62,000 nucleotides of DNA from Mesostigma viride (GCA_009746045.1 RPFO01000084.1:337348-399347), one strand, 5' to 3'. Positions 1 through 11,451 are shown, counted from the stretch's first letter. Notes: generated by a model from the sequence alone, not told the origin. A program made the numbers and translations.

Positions 1-1314
1 GCATGGCTCGCGATTACCCAACCTCCCCTTCCTGGCCCTCCGGTCCGCTAAAGAAGCACCATTTCCTTTCCCGTCAAAAGCTGTCCTGTCGCGATGGGCG
101 CTCTCCGTTGCCAGAAAACAGATTTAATTCCCAGCGACTGTGAATGCACAAAAATTCATGCACTGTCGATCGACACAGCTCGCATTTTTGACCCCACTCG
201 GGGGCCCCCGCTGACCTCGTTGCCGACCTCTTCTCTGGTCCGCTAAGGGGTGCTGTCGCGGAACACAAAGTCAAAGCAAAAGCTGCTGACTGGCGCCGCT
301 GATTCCAGCCGACGCCCAGTTTACAACTTTTTTGAAGAGCAACCAACCTAGTGCCGAGCACATAAACACTCCTTCCGTACAAAAAAGTGGAAATACCACT
401 GATTACGAAATCAAGTTGGTTTTCAGCCCTTGCCTCCTGCGCCGAGGCTCCGTGTCCCACAACGGTGACTTAAATTTTTTACCCCCCCGAGCCGCGGCGG
501 CCCTCAAGCCAAGCCCAACCCGGAATGCAAGCATTTCCAGGTACGAGACAACTCAAAGGCAGGCCAGCCTGCCGACAGCCCAACCCGAGGCGCAAGCATC
601 CCCAGGTACGGAACCATCAAGCAAGCTAGCCCTTGCCCAACCCGGCCAGCTGGCCGTTTCTTTCAAACAAACCAGCCATTAAATAATGCATCAGCCCCCG
701 CTTCGCATTTAAACCCCGATCACCCGGACATTAATTTCGGGCCAGTGGCAGCCATGAATCCCAACCGCCTTAAGCAGCCAGGGATCACGGATGCCGGAAA
801 TTTGGTTAACAAATTTTAGCCCCGCACCCATGCTGAGCGCAAGGCTGGTGAGGCACTTCTTGTACCGCCATAGCCTCAGCCGTCGGCGCTCAGCCAACGT
901 TTACAAGAAAAAAGACCACAACAATGTCACTACGCCGCCAAAGTAGTCAAACTGCCCTAGCACGGGGCTGACATCAGCAACCGAGCTTAACTTAACACGC
1001 CAACCTGAGAATGTAGCGACACCTACCGTACCACAAAAACAACAACCAATCAAATACCCTTTCCGAAAGGTTCTAATTATCATTCAACAAACCGGTTCAA
1101 CAAACCCGGCCCTGTCAAACTTTAAGCATAAGATTGTTTCGAGATTGTAGCACAATAGGGCCACTGCCCCTACTAACAATTCCAGGTCGCCAGCCATTAG
1201 CCAAATCCGGTTACATCTGCCAAACCCGCCCGGTTCAGCCGACCATCCAGGCGGCTCCCGTGAGCGGCCTTATTCCCCGCCTCACTTCGAGAAACTCTTT
1301 TCAAAGAAATCCGA
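1..1314 (-). mobile_element. SDR-2 element, partial copy (non-autonomous DIRS/PAT-like)
   Basis: This is the reverse complement of 11452-12738 joined to 36191-36228, so it is an uninterrupted copy of the same element. It runs off the left edge of the window. On the minus strand it starts at 1314 with TCGGATTTC, and its A1 repeat covers 903-1314 (412 bp, the same length as A1 of the other copy). Positions 1-19 are the start of its B1 repeat; A2 and B2 lie outside the window. It shows the empty site into which the Ty3 element inserted in the other copy. No convincing coding sequence is present. Confidence 0.85.
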
Positions 1315-2149
1315 TTATTTTATTCTACCAAAAAAAAGTCGGCAAACAGTTAATTATTCATTGGCCACGAGGGGAAACACGCAGCTGGCGAGTTTCTCAG
1401 GGCTCGAGCGCACTGACCCGTGCGTCTTCAAGGTAACCTCTAGAGCAGATAAAGACGCTTGCAATGTATCCCCACACTTTCTAACGATTCATGACATCAT
1501 TTCGAAGAAACCCAGCACAGGAATTTCCTTATATTTGCGTTTCCACGTTGCACACATTTTTCGCGCAAAAGTCAGATTTATAGGAGCGCTGACTGGGCCA
1601 AAAATGCATGTCGTGGATTGCATCGCTTTTACGTCGTTTCTTACAGATATATGACTTGTCTTGGGTGGAACAACATTGTCCGGTGAATAAGATGCGGGCG
1701 GGGCTCGCTGCTGACGTCTTTGGTGTGCCAGGGGTGCGGGAAGACCAATGGCTACTGGTTTACAACGTCGTAACCCGCTTTTTTTTAGTCATTAACTGGC
1801 GTATTATAGTGCTTTAAGCGTCCAGCGACGGGCGAAAAGAGCTCTTACCACGACGCCATGGCCTGCGGAGGCATTCCGAGAAGGACTGGGTCGGGCGGGC
1901 AAAATAACACGCACCAGTGCCCGCACGTCGCCAGGGCACCCCGGCGTACGAGACAAAGCGCACCGTTTCTCCCCTGGGCCCATCGCCTCCATCGCCGGGC
2001 GGCAAGTCGAGGAGGCGGCTCCTTCTCCCTATTCCGGTGCCTGTTTCATAGTTGTGACCCCGTGACTTTTCCACCGGAGGCGTGTTAATGAATGAGCGGA
2101 TGCATGCATGAATGAACGGATATGTGAATGATGGCGGGCGGGCGGGAGA
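1315..2149. other. Unassigned DNA
   Basis: This is the flank of the SDR-2 copy. It contains only short open frames without recognisable motifs. I see no gene, RNA or repeat boundary that I can support. Confidence 0.4.
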
Positions 2150-2182
2150 GAGGGAGGGAGGGAGGGAGGGAGGGAGGGAGGG
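2150..2182 (+). repeat. Short (GGGA)n microsatellite
   Basis: Eight GGGA-type units sit about 50 bp upstream of the large GGGT array. It is the same kind of G-triplet repeat, with A instead of T between the G runs. Confidence 0.9.
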
Positions 2183-2230
2183 CATGACTGCGTGCGTGCA
2201 AGGGCATGACGTGCGTGCGTGCGTGGTTAG

Positions 2231-2615
2231 GTGGGTGGGTGGGTGGGTGGGTGGGTGGGTGGGTGGGTGGGTGGGTGGGTGGGTGGGTGGGTGGGTGGGT
2301 GGGTGGGTGGGTGGGTGGGTGGGTGGGTGGGTGGGTGGGTGGGTGGGTGGGTGGGTGGGTGGGTGGGTGGGTGGGTGGGTGGGTGGGTGGGTGGGTGGGT
2401 GGGTGGGTGGGTGGGTGGGTGGGTGGGTGGGTGCCGGGTGGGTGGGTGGGTGGGTGGGTGGGTGGGTGGGTGGGTGGGTGGGTGGGTGGGTGGGTGGGTG
2501 GGTGGGTGGGTGGGTGGGTGGGTGGGTGGGTGGGTGGGTGGGTGGGTGGGTGGGTGGGTGGGTGGGTGGGTGGGTGGGTGGGTGGGTGGGTGGGTGGGTG
2601 GGTGGGTGGGTGGGT
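2231..2615 (+). repeat. (GGGT)n microsatellite, about 385 bp
   Basis: A nearly perfect tetranucleotide array of roughly 96 units has a single interruption at 2431-2437 (GTGCCGG). Every unit is a run of three G separated by one T, which is a classical intramolecular G-quadruplex pattern. The open frames it creates (Gly-Gly-Trp-Val repeats) are artefacts of the repeat. Confidence 0.98.
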
Positions 2616-2632
2616 TGGGAAGGTGTGCTTTT

Positions 2633-3166
<534 letters not shown>

Positions 3167-3992
3167 GATTGATTGATTAGCTAAGTTACATGTGTGTTAT
3201 TGATGCACATGTTGCCATTGTATCATGGGCGTGTGCCCCTAAGTTTGTACGTGTTCCTGCAATGTCACGTAATATGTAATCGGGGTTCTCTGAACATAGT
3301 TTCTTTATAGTGATACGGAAGGGGAGCCGCTGATGCTAGGTGAAATAGAGCTGGGTGATGTGATCGTAATAAGGTTGATTAGGCTTCTAGTGTACGAGTA
3401 TTACGGATGATATGGCCTAATTGTTGCGGCCCATACCTTGACGGTGTGCTGAGTACCTTGACGACGGATTTCTGCGTCTAGGTTCTCCTAGCAGATCTGT
3501 GATTGCGGACGGGTTTGCAACAAGCAATATCTGAAGTAAAACTTGACGGCTAAAACTGTTTAGAGGCCGTTGCCGGATCTGGCCGTTGGTAGAGAGCCGT
3601 TGGCCTTGAAACACGATTCGGTGTTCTCTGAACGTAGTTTCTTTATAACAGATGAGAATGAACGCCGCTATGTGAGTGGTACTACGGGACGGTGGGCCTT
3701 GGGCTGGACCGGTTCCATGAGTTAGAATTAGTTGGCCAGTTTTGTATGGCCATTTCTAGTTCGTTAAGTTAAGTAGCAATTAAGTTACTGTTGCTGACGG
3801 CTCATGAGGCGAGCCCGGGCTACGCTGCCCTAAAGTGCCATTTGCACGATGTTCTAGGTCTCTTTTTCTTGTCATCGGATGTATGGGGTATGGGTATGGC
3901 GGATTACAAGAAATTTAATGCTGCCCTAATCGCGTCAGCCTATTTGGCTGGCGGTGGCCGATTAGAGATGGCGCGTGACTGACATAGCTTGA

Positions 3993-4008
3993 ACAGTCAC
4001 GTGACTGT
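3993..4008. promoter_or_regulatory. 16-bp perfect palindrome with CACGTG core
   Basis: ACAGTCACGTGACTGT is its own reverse complement and contains the G-box/E-box core CACGTG bound by bHLH and bZIP factors. It lies in the internal part of SDR-3, about 120 bp after A1. A regulatory role is an inference. Confidence 0.4.
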
Positions 4009-4874
4009 GAAAAAGAAATTAAAATTACCCTCGTCGGTTTTCTCCCCGCAGCTGGGTTCTTGGCCGACGAGAGACTATAAAATACTTCGCGTTTGCCTGC
4101 GCGTGGCACCTGTACGGAACTCTGAAACCATGAGTAAGATTTCCGTGCCACGCTGCAGTGCCTACCGCTTTGCTGCGGAATGTCGCAGCAGGGTTGCAGT
4201 TCCTGACTGCTGACTGCCGAAGGAAGGGTGGTCGGGTTACTTCTAGTGGGCACTGTGATGGACGACAAATCTGTCGGCCCTCGCGAAAGTAGAAAAATAT
4301 TTACCAGCATCCGCTCTTATGGGTGCGTGAGGTCTCGGGAATGTGGTGGGGACGAATTCCGGAATTATGCAATATTTCGATTCAGACCGAGACTTAAGGG
4401 GCCAGTTTAACAGACGGACCTGGGCCGGGCAGGACCAAATATTTTGGCCGGCCCAGTTGCGCTTGCGCTTTATCGGCCGCTGGGGTGTGTGATGAGAGCC
4501 TGCTCATCAACTAAAACCTGAAATATGGAAAGTTACTCCCCAGGTGACAACGTTGACAGTAATCGAGATATGGTGGCATCGGGTGTCGTCCTACAAGTTG
4601 TCGTCACGTTAGGGCGGCACTGGCCTTTGAGGGAGGTCCGTGATCGTTAAACGAGGCGTCTTCTTCCTTGTCTTTGCGTGCACATTCAACACCCTCTTTT
4701 ACTGGCCGAGGGTGGAAGGCTGGGGGGGCCCTGCGAAGGGTTATCGTGCATGAGGCTCGCTACAGCCGCCGGCGATTGTAATGGTCGTGACCGTTGCGGC
4801 AGGGCAGCCTCGAGAGCCACTGAGCGAAAGTGGTTGGCGGAGCTTTGGAGATAAAGCACCAGGAAAGGGGGGTT

Positions 4875-5412
4875 GGGTAACGAGAACTACAATCAATCAT
4901 GAAATGGGTGCAGCGTGGCAGGCTCACTCATGGGTTCTGTAATTGCCCACTTATTGTTTTAATCAAATGTTGGTGGATTGGTAATAGTGGGAATAGAATC
5001 GGTGTTCTCTGAACGTAGTTTCTTTATAACAGATGAGAATGAACGCCGCTATGTGAGTGGTACTACGGGACGGTGGGCCTTGGGCTGGACCGGTTCCATG
5101 AGTTAGAATTAGTTGGCCAGTTTTGTATGGCCATTTCTAGTTCGTTAAGTTAAGTAGCAATTAAGTTACTGTTGCTGACGGCTCATGAGGCGAGCCCGGG
5201 CTACGCTGCCCTAAAGTGCCATTTGCACGATGTTCTAGGTCTCTTTTTCTTGTCCCGCCCTCCCTCCCTCTTCTTGTGTTTGTTTCTAGGGTAACGAGAA
5301 CTACAATCAATCATGAAATGGGTGCAGCGTGGCAGGCTCACTCATGGGTTCTGTAATTGCCCACTTATTGTTTTAATCAAATGTTGGTGGATTGGTAATA
5401 GTGGGAATAGAA
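4875..5412 (+). repeat. SDR-3 terminal block B1-A2-spacer-B2
   Basis: B1 (4875-4998) abuts A2 (4999-5253) as ATAGAA|TCGGTG, so the two outer termini of the element are joined head to tail here. A pyrimidine-rich spacer (5254-5288, CCCGCCCTCCCTCCC...) separates A2 from B2 (5289-5412). B1 and B2 look identical by eye. Confidence 0.93.
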
Positions 5413-5524
5413 AAAAGCTTGCTCACCTAGCTCATGGCGGTCTCTTTTGTTTTAACGAAGGCGGCGACAGGGGTCAGGGGCAGCGTAGCTGACGCCCGGA
5501 ATTCCTTTCTGCAAAGCGGCTGGG

Positions 5525-6580
5525 ATGCCGAAGCCCGGGCGGAAGCCAGGTTCGACAGGTGCTGGGAAGCAATTACCGAAAGCTAATCCCGAGGTGCCGA
5601 CAGCTACTAAACAGACGGGAAAGGGCCGACTAGGCTGGCCGACGCAGAAGAAAAGGCTCCATCAGGAGCTCTCCGCTTGCTCGGGCCTGCCTGAAGTGTG
5701 CGCTGCCTTTGAGGCGGTCCTCGGGACCGACTGGGTAACTACTGTCAGCCGGTGGTCTGCGGCCCAGCTGGAGTCCGTCGTTGGACTGCTGGTCGACCAC
5801 GTGGACGGGCCTGAAATTCTGGCAGCAGCGGACCCAAACGAAGCGCTAGTGGCAGCCCTCCAAAGCGCCCGGGACTTGGCGGACTCGGACGAAGAGGAGA
5901 TGCAGCCACCACGCCGGCCCACGAAAGGGGCGAAAAAGGGGACGAAAAAAGTCGGAAGCCCAGCCCCGAGCAAGGGAAAGGCCGCGGGGGATGTGAGGGA
6001 GCAGCTCTTGGAGCTGGCGGCTATTATTGGCAAGCAGGGGCAGGCGGGCAAAGAAGAGGAGGAGGAGGAGTCCGAGGAAGAGGATTTCCTGACGAAATTG
6101 AAGGATGCGCTGGCCGGGGCAGATGGGGCTTCCAGGAAGCCGAAAAAGACCAAAGGGGTGACGCTGCCCACTCGAGCACAAGTGGTGAATTGGAGGGTGC
6201 AAGAGAGAGTGCTCCCCGAGGTGCTCGAGGATGCCAACGACAATGGAGGGGGGATAAAGAGTTGGATCATGGCTACTCGCCAAGGGGGGTGGAGGAACCA
6301 GGAAAGCAGGAAGGTGGTCATGAACATCGCCCTGGCCATGGACACACTCTTCAAGGAGTTGGGGCCGGCAGCCGGGGAGTTGGCTGGGGTAGAGTATCTC
6401 ATGAGGGTGGTGGCAGCCATGCTCCTAGTGGAGAGCCAGGGGTCAGGAGGGTGGAAGGTGGCTGGCCACCTCCTTGCTCTCAAGGAAGATGCCTCCTTGG
6501 TGAGCAACCCGGCCATGAAGATGGCCCTGCAAAGCGCCACGATGATGGAGAAGCTGGGCAAGGCCCAGCAAACCAAGTAA
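5525..6580 (+). CDS. SDR-1 ORF1: Gag-like protein, 351 aa
   Basis: This is the first ORF of the DIRS-like element; first-ORF proteins of such elements are thought to package the RNA. The N-terminus is basic and Pro/Gly-rich (MPKPGRKPG...). Residues about 118-125 are acidic (DSDEEE), followed by a Lys-rich stretch (GAKKGTKKVG) and a second acidic run (EEEEEESEEED) near residue 180. The C-terminal 130 residues look folded and contain no zinc knuckle. The ATG at 5525 is the first in frame after A1. The copy at 26206-27264 has one extra Glu in the acidic run and is otherwise nearly identical. The role is inferred from position; I recognise no named domain. Confidence 0.8.
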   Translation: MPKPGRKPGSTGAGKQLPKANPEVPTATKQTGKGRLGWPTQKKRLHQELSACSGLPEVCAAFEAVLGTDWVTTVSRWSAAQLESVVGLLVDHVDGPEILAAADPNEALVAALQSARDLADSDEEEMQPPRRPTKGAKKGTKKVGSPAPSKGKAAGDVREQLLELAAIIGKQGQAGKEEEEEESEEEDFLTKLKDALAGADGASRKPKKTKGVTLPTRAQVVNWRVQERVLPEVLEDANDNGGGIKSWIMATRQGGWRNQESRKVVMNIALAMDTLFKELGPAAGELAGVEYLMRVVAAMLLVESQGSGGWKVAGHLLALKEDASLVSNPAMKMALQSATMMEKLGKAQQTK

Positions 6581-6627
6581 ACACCGAAAGGGTAAACCGC
6601 TCCCCCTTCCCACTGCCTCTTCCTACA

Positions 6628-9600
6628 ATGCCTCTAAGCACTACGTGGGGGAGAGTGAGGTCAGCACGCAGACGCCAGCGTGCAACTCGCCGCCGCCGGA
6701 CCTTCACTCTACAACACAAGGTGATTACGTGGTTGAATTGGCTATGGCACGGGGGGGCAGACCCTCCGCCTAAATCTGGAGGCGCGTGCTCCAGAGGAAC
6801 GGCGGAGGCCCTGAAAAGGGTCAAGAAGCACTGCGAGTGGTACAGTCGCCGCGTAACCGGCGTTGCGACAGGCCCCGCAGAAGGAAGTGATCTAATCTAT
6901 GGGAAATGTAATAAGTATGAACAACTTGTGGCGGAGCGGGTGAGTCTGCCGAAGCGCGAGGTGGCAGGAAAGGCGAAGCTGCTGGATTTGCTGGCGCTAC
7001 GACCTAGTTGGCGAGAGGTGTACGCGAGCGAAGCCAACTGCATCAAGCCGGAGGTGGCTGCCAGTGCGAGGTATTGGAATGTACCTGCCCCCAGCCGAGG
7101 GTGCACCATGGCGGAGTGGGGCAAGTTGATGGGGAGGGCAGCGGACGTGGGGATGGTGGAGTTCCGAGAGACGCGGCCAAAGTGGGTAGACGGATGTTTT
7201 GGGGTGGCCAAAGGAGTGGGGGAGTTAAGGCTCATTGTGAATAAGAAGTTGGGGAACGCACTGTGGGTGGACCCCCCTAAGACGGTGTTACCCCACCTGG
7301 GCATATACTCGGAGGTCTATATCAAGGGTCGGTGCTACACGGCCAAGAGCGATCTGGTCTCGTATTACTATACCATCCAAGTGCCGGAGTGGTGGTGGGA
7401 TTATCAAGGGCTACCTGATGTGTGGTCCACCGATGTCGGGCTGCCGGGGCGGCGGAGGAGGGTGTGGCCAGTGCTGAAAGTGCTGGCCATGGGGCACTCC
7501 CACGCTGTAGCGCTAGGGGAAGCCATCCATGAGATGGTCCTCTATGCCACGGGCGCTTTGGATCCTAGACGGCAGGTGAACCGCCTCACAAGTGTAGGGG
7601 AGCTGACCGTGCTTCGGAATGCATGGGGTAACCCAACCGCCCTAGCCATCGAGTACAAGGAGGAGAGCACGAGGGAGATGCAAATCGACCTTGAGGACCC
7701 CCCTGCCCCTATGGTATCCATCACTATTGATGACCTGGTGGTCAGCAATGGGCGCACGTGCGAGGCGGTGAATCGCTTAATCGCGAGTGCTATTGAAGAC
7801 GGGTACGCGCCTAACAACCTTGTGCCCTCCAAGGACAAGACGATCATGGCTAGCCCGGAGGGGGAGGACGAGCTAGAAGCTCTGGGTGTTGTTCACCGGC
7901 GGGATGGGGTGTTGGAGCCGACAGCTAAGCAGCTCACCCTTGTGGTTGCGCACACTCGTGTACTCCTCGAGAGGGGACGCGCTACCGCTGAGGCGCTGGC
8001 GGCCGTCGTGGGCCGGTGGGTGTGGCTGCAGATGCTCAGCCGCACTTGCTTGTCCATATGGCAGCAGAGTTTTAAGTTCATCAACCTCAAGGGGTGGGGC
8101 CAGCGAACGCGACCTTTGTGGCAAGGTGTGCGCGATGAGCTCGAGTGTGCCATGGCGTTGGCCCCCATGCTCCGTGTGGACCGGGGGGCTGCCCTGGCTC
8201 CGGTGGTGGTGGCCTCGGATGCGTCTAGTTTTGGGCAGGGGGTTGTCTACGCTGAGATGGCCCCAGCTGAGGTGACGGAATTAGCTCGGGCCCGGGAGGT
8301 GCGGGGTTACCCAACCCTCCTCACCCCAGGTGAGGCCATGTATGCCGGGCCTAGACCCTTGACCAAGGCCGCGGAAAAAGCCATCATCCACGGGCGATGG
8401 CGCGTCGGGATCAAGAGTCGCTGGCGCGATTCGACCATGCACATCAACGAGAAGGAAGTGCGGGCCGCTGTGAAGGGGGTGGAGCGCTCGGCCCGGAACC
8501 TCGGAACATGGGGTAAGCGGGTGGTGAGGTTAGTGGACTCCACTGCCGCTTTGGGCTGCTTGGCTAAAGGGCGTTCCTCTTCTTACCGGTTAAACAAGCA
8601 ATGCCGCCGGTTGTGCGCTCTTACGTTGGTCACCGGCAGCCGCTCACAATGGGTCTGGACGCCAAGTGAGCTTCAGCCTGCGGATGGGCCTTCGCGGGGG
8701 CTTTCCATGGCTGCCTCGGTGGCCGGGTGGGTCCGCGATTTGACTCGCGAGGGTGTTCATCCCAATCCCGGGCCTCGGCTTGGCGCTAGCTACTTGACCC
8801 TTCTTGAGGGCAAGGTGAAGCCGGCTACTTTGATGGTTTACCATCGGGGTCTTAGGTCCTTTTTCGCATGGTGGGCGAGCCGGCGGGGTCGGGTTGGCAG
8901 CTTGTTGCGCGGCTTGACGATAGAGGAATACTATTGCGAGTATGTCGCTTGGGCGCACTCACGGTGTTACAGCCGCCAGTTGTGTGTCAATGCGCTTATG
9001 GGCCTGAATTTGTACTTCCCCGGGAGGTGCGGGATTGGGCCTTGGCACGAAGTGTTTTGGCTGGCTGGCGCACGTTGGCACCCCCTCGTGCCCCCCCCCC
9101 ATTCCATGGGAGGCTGCGTTTGCGCTTGCTTGTACTATGGTGCTCCAGCGGCAGCCTCGTGCGGCTATGATGGTCATCGTTATTTTCCAACAATACCTGC
9201 GGGTATCGGAGGCGCTCAACCTGTTGGTCGGCCATGTGCGCTTGCAGCCTGATGTTCGGTTGCGGGGTTCGCAGCGGGGCGCCTTGTTGTTGATGTCAGC
9301 TAAGACGGCTAAGGGGGAGGTGCAGTCTGTGGTGATCGAGGATGTCATGACTGAGACCCTCTTGCGGGCTTGTATGCGTGGCAAGGCGGCCTGGGAGCGG
9401 GTGTTCCCTTACGATTATGCCCAGTTCAGCCGGGTTTGGCATCAGGCCACGCAAGCTTTGGGGGTCGACACGGTGTTTACCATTCACGGGCTGCGGCATG
9501 GGGGGGCTACCTATGATTTTTTGCGGCAGCGCAGCATGGCTGATATTCAGCATCGGGGTCGCTGGCGCAGCAGCAAAACTGTCGCCCACTATGTGGGATT

Positions 9601-9703
9601 GCACCGGAGCTTGGCCCTCACCCTTCCTGACGCCCTGGTTCGGGCTATCGCCGCCTGCCCCCCGCGCATTTGGCGGAGCGTCTTTTCTCTGCCTTCCTCT
9701 TAA
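6628..9703 (+). pseudogene. SDR-1 ORF2 copy 1: RT-RNase H-tyrosine recombinase, frameshifted
   Basis: I use the ATG at 6628, 48 bp after ORF1, because the open frame upstream of it only shadows ORF1. Reverse transcriptase covers roughly residues 180-440, with the catalytic IDD of TIDDLVVS at 7726-7734 in place of the usual YxDD. RNase H follows (ASDASSFG near residue 529, then INEKE and VDSTAA). A 2A-like GVHPNPGP lies at 8752-8775. The tyrosine recombinase has YLRVSEAL, HGLRHGG (9485 onward), RGRW and HYVGLHR with the nucleophile Tyr at about 9590. The frame is broken twice: one C is missing near 9020 relative to copy 2, and the 10-C run near 9091-9100 needs one more C to stay in frame. The recombinase C-terminus is therefore read in another frame. 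Confidence 0.85.
8746..8775 (+). other. 2A-like NPGP motif between RNase H and recombinase
   Basis: The polyprotein reads REGVHPNPGP here. NPGP is the hallmark of 2A peptides that cause ribosomal skipping, and HPNPGP is a variant I recall from other retroelements. The usual Gly-Asp before the Val/Ile is replaced by Glu-Gly, so activity is uncertain. The same motif occurs at about 24011-24040 in copy 2. Confidence 0.5.
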
Positions 9704-9779
9704 GTTCCCTTCATTCTTGTCTTATGCGTCCACCGGTTTTTGTTTTGCCCCTGGCTTGGGTCGCCAGGGAGGGATGTAA

Positions 9780-10459
9780 GGGTAAGGCTAGCCTTTTTGG
9801 ACATAAAGTGTTCCCATGGGTAAGGATGGCCAGTTGAGGGCCACTTCCCGATGTGCTCTACTTATTGTTTTAATAAAGAGTCTGGTTACCCTGGAGTTCC
9901 ACGGTTAATAGAATCGGGGTTCTCTGAACATAGTTTCTTTATAGTGATACGGAAGGGGAGCCGCTGATGCTAGGTGAAATAGAGCTGGGTGATGTGATCG
10001 TAATAAGGTTGATTAGGCTTCTAGTGTACGAGTATTACGGATGATATGGCCTAATTGTTGCGGCCCATACCTTGACGGTGTGCTGAGTACCTTGACGACG
10101 GATTTCTGCGTCTAGGTTCTCCTAGCAGATCTGTGATTGCGGACGGGTTTGCAACAAGCAATATCTGAAGTAAAACTTGACGGCTAAAACTGTTTAGAGG
10201 CCGTTGCCGGATCTGGCCGTTGGTAGAGAGCCGTTGGCCTTGAAACACGATAAAAGCTTGCTCACCTAGCTCATGGCGGTCTCTTTTGTTTTCCCACCCG
10301 CCCTCCCTGTGTGTTGCCTGTTTGGGGGTAAGGCTAGCCTTTTTGGACATAAAGTGTTCCCATGGGTAAGGATGGCCAGTTGAGGGCCACTTCCCGATGT
10401 GCTCTACTTATTGTTTTAATAAAGAGTCTGGTTACCCTGGAGTTCCACGGTTAATAGAA
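9780..10459 (+). repeat. SDR-1 copy 1 terminal block B1-A2-spacer-B2
   Basis: B1 9780-9913 and A2 9914-10292 are joined as AATAGAA|TCGGGG. The spacer 10293-10325 is pyrimidine-rich (CCCACCCGCCCTCCC...), then B2 10326-10459. Each B begins GGGTAAGG and contains CTTATTGTTTTAATAAAG near its end. Confidence 0.95.
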
Positions 10460-10469
10460 TGTACATGCT

Positions 10470-11160
10470 TTAAGATCACTCAGCTCTCAAGAAGACCAGC
10501 ATTTGATTGAATACAAACAGCGTGGCCACGCACCCTCAGGCTAGTGCGTTAACCGTACAGGTAGTTGTACAAGGTTCCCAAGACTGACAAACATAAAACT
10601 CGCCCATCGACCCCTTGGGCCGGTCCGAATCCACTAATATACAATAATTAATCACGACTCACTAAATAACCCAAATCAGCCAAAGATTCGGTAAGCAACC
10701 AGCCGACCCTACAGGTCCCCACCTAACCTCAGCTGGTGCAACCAAACACGAATCTTTGCAAGTGAAGTCGTATAAAACCTACAATTAATTCTCTCGGACC
10801 GCTAATTAATAGCCACCGACCCTTATAAACAACCGGGTCATCCAAGGAAAATTCGGGCGAGCAGGAAACCCTTTGTACAGATCGAATTAGTCAGCCCATG
10901 CATGTCGCAGGCAGCCTTCCACATCCAGGCCAAGGCATGGCGGCCTTATCTTTCCCGCATGCGTTAATTAAACTATATTTGAACAGAGAAAACCGATTAA
11001 GATCACTCAGCTCCCAAGAAGAACAGCATTTGATTGAATACAATAAGTGGAGCCCTGCCACAAATGCAGCAGTGGCCTTGAGGTTTCTCAATCCGCACAC
11101 GGAAGCAAGAAGCCTCCACCCAATTACCCCCCCCTGGCGCCAACCCCATTGCGCCGATTA
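10470..11160 (-). mobile_element. SDR-4 copy a, left piece (B2, A2, B1)
   Basis: This minus-strand element starts on its right piece at 42920 and ends here at 10470. A2 ends at 10996 and B1 starts at 10997. The B2/A2 junction has a deletion: GATTGAATAC is joined directly to AAACAGCGTGG. This piece and 41496-42920 share variants not found in copies b, c and d (for example CACCCTCAGG and AACATAAAACTCG), showing that they belong to one interrupted copy. Its A1 and A2 have diverged (4-bp indels), so it is the oldest SDR-4 copy here. Confidence 0.85.
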
Positions 11161-11409
11161 GGGCCAACTGACACGGGTCGCGATCCGTGGTTCGTACGGT
11201 CATGGTTTGCGAACCGCTTTGCCGAGTGGCATCAAACTTTCTGCCACGTGGAACAGAAATTGATTGACGAACCGGTCGCACTCACACGGCGGGTCGCGGG
11301 CGTTCGGATTGTTCAGATAGATAAAGATTGGTTCACAGTACCTTTTTTGCTGGCGTTTCCGCACTTTCCGCTTTTTTTCCGCACTCCTCCTTAATCTCCT
11401 CGTTGTCGC

Positions 11410-11451
11410 CACCTGTCCTTGGATTTACACATACAGCAGGATATCTACGAT
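11410..11451 (+). repeat. 42-bp direct repeat, left flank of SDR-2
   Basis: This starts CACCTGTCCTTGG and ends ATCTACGAT, directly before the SDR-2 start. An identical 42-bp copy follows the other end of SDR-2 at 36913-36954. Confidence 0.92.

Larger units (their letters stand above)
3618..5412 (+). mobile_element. SDR-3: 1.8-kb non-autonomous DIRS/PAT-like element
   Basis: This element sits inside the A1 repeat of SDR-1 copy 1, between bases that are adjacent in A2 (10251/10252), with no target duplication. Its own repeats are A1 3618-3872 and A2 4999-5253 (255 bp each), and B1 4875-4998 and B2 5289-5412 (124 bp each). A1 starts TCGGTGTTCTCTGAAC, closely resembling the SDR-1 start, and B repeats contain CTTATTGTTTTAAT and end in ATAGAA as in SDR-1. 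The internal kilobase (3873-4874) has no convincing ORF. It presumably depends on proteins from an SDR-1-like element. Confidence 0.92.
3280..10459 (+). mobile_element. SDR-1 copy 1: autonomous DIRS/PAT-like retrotransposon, split by SDR-3
   Basis: The element has the split-direct-repeat layout of PAT/Kangaroo-type DIRS elements: A1 (3280-3617 continued at 5413-5453), ORF1, ORF2, B1 (9780-9913), A2 (9914-10292), a short C/T-rich spacer, and B2 (10326-10459). B1 and B2 are both 134 bp; A1 and A2 are both 379 bp. It encodes a Gag-like protein and an RT-RNase H-tyrosine recombinase polyprotein. No target duplication flanks it, as expected for recombinase-mediated integration. Without the SDR-3 insertion it is 5385 bp, against 5387 bp for copy 2 at 22328-27714. 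The net 2-bp difference equals the three indels I can see: one extra Glu codon, two missing T and one extra C in copy 2. Confidence 0.93.

Noticed and set aside
2231-2615. Telomeric repeat
   Set aside because: GGGT is not a known telomere unit, the array is internal, and no chromosome end is present.
5662-6576. 304-aa antisense frame over SDR-1 ORF1 (also 26210-27127)
   Set aside because: It mirrors ORF1 codon use (Ser-rich antisense of acidic runs) and has no motif.
6190-6627. N-terminal extension of the SDR-1 ORF2 upstream of 6628
   Set aside because: The first ATG in this frame is at 6628; the upstream part overlaps ORF1 and looks like its shadow. The same applies to 26159-26596.
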